Both the position numbers and the translations under genes were made by a program. The notes under the pieces were generated by a model. The model saw nothing but the letters and a program-made list of their open reading frames with translations. It searched no databases and had not been told where the DNA came from. Shown piece after piece: positions 63,533-64,000 of a stretch of 64,000 nucleotides of DNA. The DNA comes from Leptolyngbya sp. SIOISBB. GTDB lineage: Bacteria; Cyanobacteriota; Cyanobacteriia; Phormidesmidales; Phormidesmidaceae. The stretch is from assembly GCA_010671905.1 (NCBI GenBank), contig JAAHII010000001.1, positions 4,588,001-4,652,000 on the forward strand, in the 5' to 3' direction. How positions within the stretch are numbered: position 1 is the first letter of the stretch; each line of letters begins with the position of its first letter.

Positions 63533-63578
63533 TTGTTTGTTTGCCCGCAGAAATTCTTTTGAGTTGTAAGTAAGTCCT

Positions 63579-64000
63579 ATGGAACTGTCGATTGAATGTC
63601 AAAAACGCGATGGCAGCGTTAACCCCAGAGCGCTCCGTCGAGAGGGCCAAATTCCCGCAGTCCTGTACGGACATGACGGTGATGCCTCAGTTTCGCTCAC
63701 GGTGGATCAGCGCTCAGCCGAGCGTCTAGTACGGAGTGCCTCGATTAATAACACGCTCATCAGCGTGAATGTGCCTGAAATGCCTTGGAATGGCCAAGCC
63801 CTGCTACGTGAGGTGCAAACCCATCCTTGGAAAGACCAGCTTTATCATTTGAGCTTCTTTTCGATCGCCAGCCAGTCTAGCGTTGACGTGGTGGTCTCGA
63901 TCAACTACGTCGGTACTGCCAAAGGGGTCAAAGACGAAGGCGGCACCCTCGACATCATGGTGTCTGAATTAGCGATTCGCTGTGCGCCGGGTGCGATTCC
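63579..64000 (+). CDS. rplY: 50S ribosomal protein L25/Ctc, 3'-truncated by window edge
   Basis: The frame from ATG 63579 stays open to the end of the window, and the ORF track missed it as it has no stop. It reads MELSIECQKRDGSVNPRALRR then EGQIPAVLYGHDGDASVSLTV, the 5S rRNA-binding L25 domain. It continues into the C-terminal Ctc-type beta domain (LYHLSFFSIASQSSVDVVVSINYVGTAKGVKDEGGTLDIMVSELAIRC). The two-domain form is the general stress protein Ctc type of L25. Confidence 0.95.
   Translation, partial: MELSIECQKRDGSVNPRALRREGQIPAVLYGHDGDASVSLTVDQRSAERLVRSASINNTLISVNVPEMPWNGQALLREVQTHPWKDQLYHLSFFSIASQSSVDVVVSINYVGTAKGVKDEGGTLDIMVSELAIRCAPGAI

Overview
The window is a piece of a cyanobacterial chromosome. 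The HIP1 octamer GCGATCGC recurs throughout. The gene set is cyanobacterial: the carboxysome shell protein CcmP, a Tic20 homologue, a phycobiliprotein-fold protein, the rimP-nusA-rnpM-infB cluster followed by a low-complexity-tail membrane protein, an SLH-domain protein and an EGY-type site-2 protease. Base composition and gene style suggest a Leptolyngbya/Nodosilinea-like filamentous lineage, but the species cannot be fixed from sequence alone. No rRNA, tRNA or CRISPR array was seen.

Layout. 0-3 kb: end of a TauE/SafE exporter, a solitary PhnM, a PhnZ-type HD oxygenase, and a mazEF toxin-antitoxin pair on the other strand. 3-9 kb: GDPD phosphodiesterase, DUF255 thioredoxin-fold protein, secreted and SLH proteins, a coiled-coil protein. 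9.6-15.3 kb: rpsF, FAH-family hydrolase, Tic20, minC, tilS, ccmP, with repeats in the gaps. 15.6-28.2 kb: a signalling block with a multi-PAS/cyanobacteriochrome-GAF histidine kinase, an orphan phycobiliprotein-like protein, a REC-PP2C (SpoIIE) phosphatase, a TonB-like Pro-rich protein, and a REC-GAF-GAF-HK-REC-adenylate cyclase split by an ISAs1-family element. 28.7-33.7 kb: two acetyltransferases (one AAC(6')-like), an aldo/keto reductase, a MITE, an alpha/beta hydrolase and a membrane protein. 33.9-40.8 kb: the translation/transcription operon rimP-nusA-rnpM-infB plus the low-complexity-tail protein. 41-52 kb: DUF4349 lipoprotein, Thr/Ser dehydratase, pyrG, cell-wall amidase, a degenerate histidine kinase, a degenerate MBL-fold protein and a site-2 protease. 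52-58.6 kb: three consecutive secreted proteins, a Uma2 remnant, DUF362, YdcF-type, DUF1993 and a small Cys-rich protein. 58.8-64 kb: aspS, add, purA and the start of rplY.

Four host genes (the CBCR kinase, the REC-PP2C phosphatase, the low-complexity-tail protein and the dehydratase) are each broken by what reads as a single one-base indel. The transposase carries about three more. Several sites lie in homopolymers, so either the assembly has indel errors or these genes are decaying. The kinase-cyclase is different: a clean IS insertion with a perfect 10-bp target duplication, and removing it restores a 1122-codon reading frame.

The most interesting items are the PhnM/PhnZ pair without a C-P lyase, the dual-cysteine (DXCF) bilin-binding signature in the frameshifted kinase next to an orphan phycobiliprotein, the kinase-cyclase fusion, a two-repeat secreted protein of no known family, a 55-aa conserved-looking membrane ORF whose start sits in a hairpin, and several strong hairpins over start sites and in leaders.
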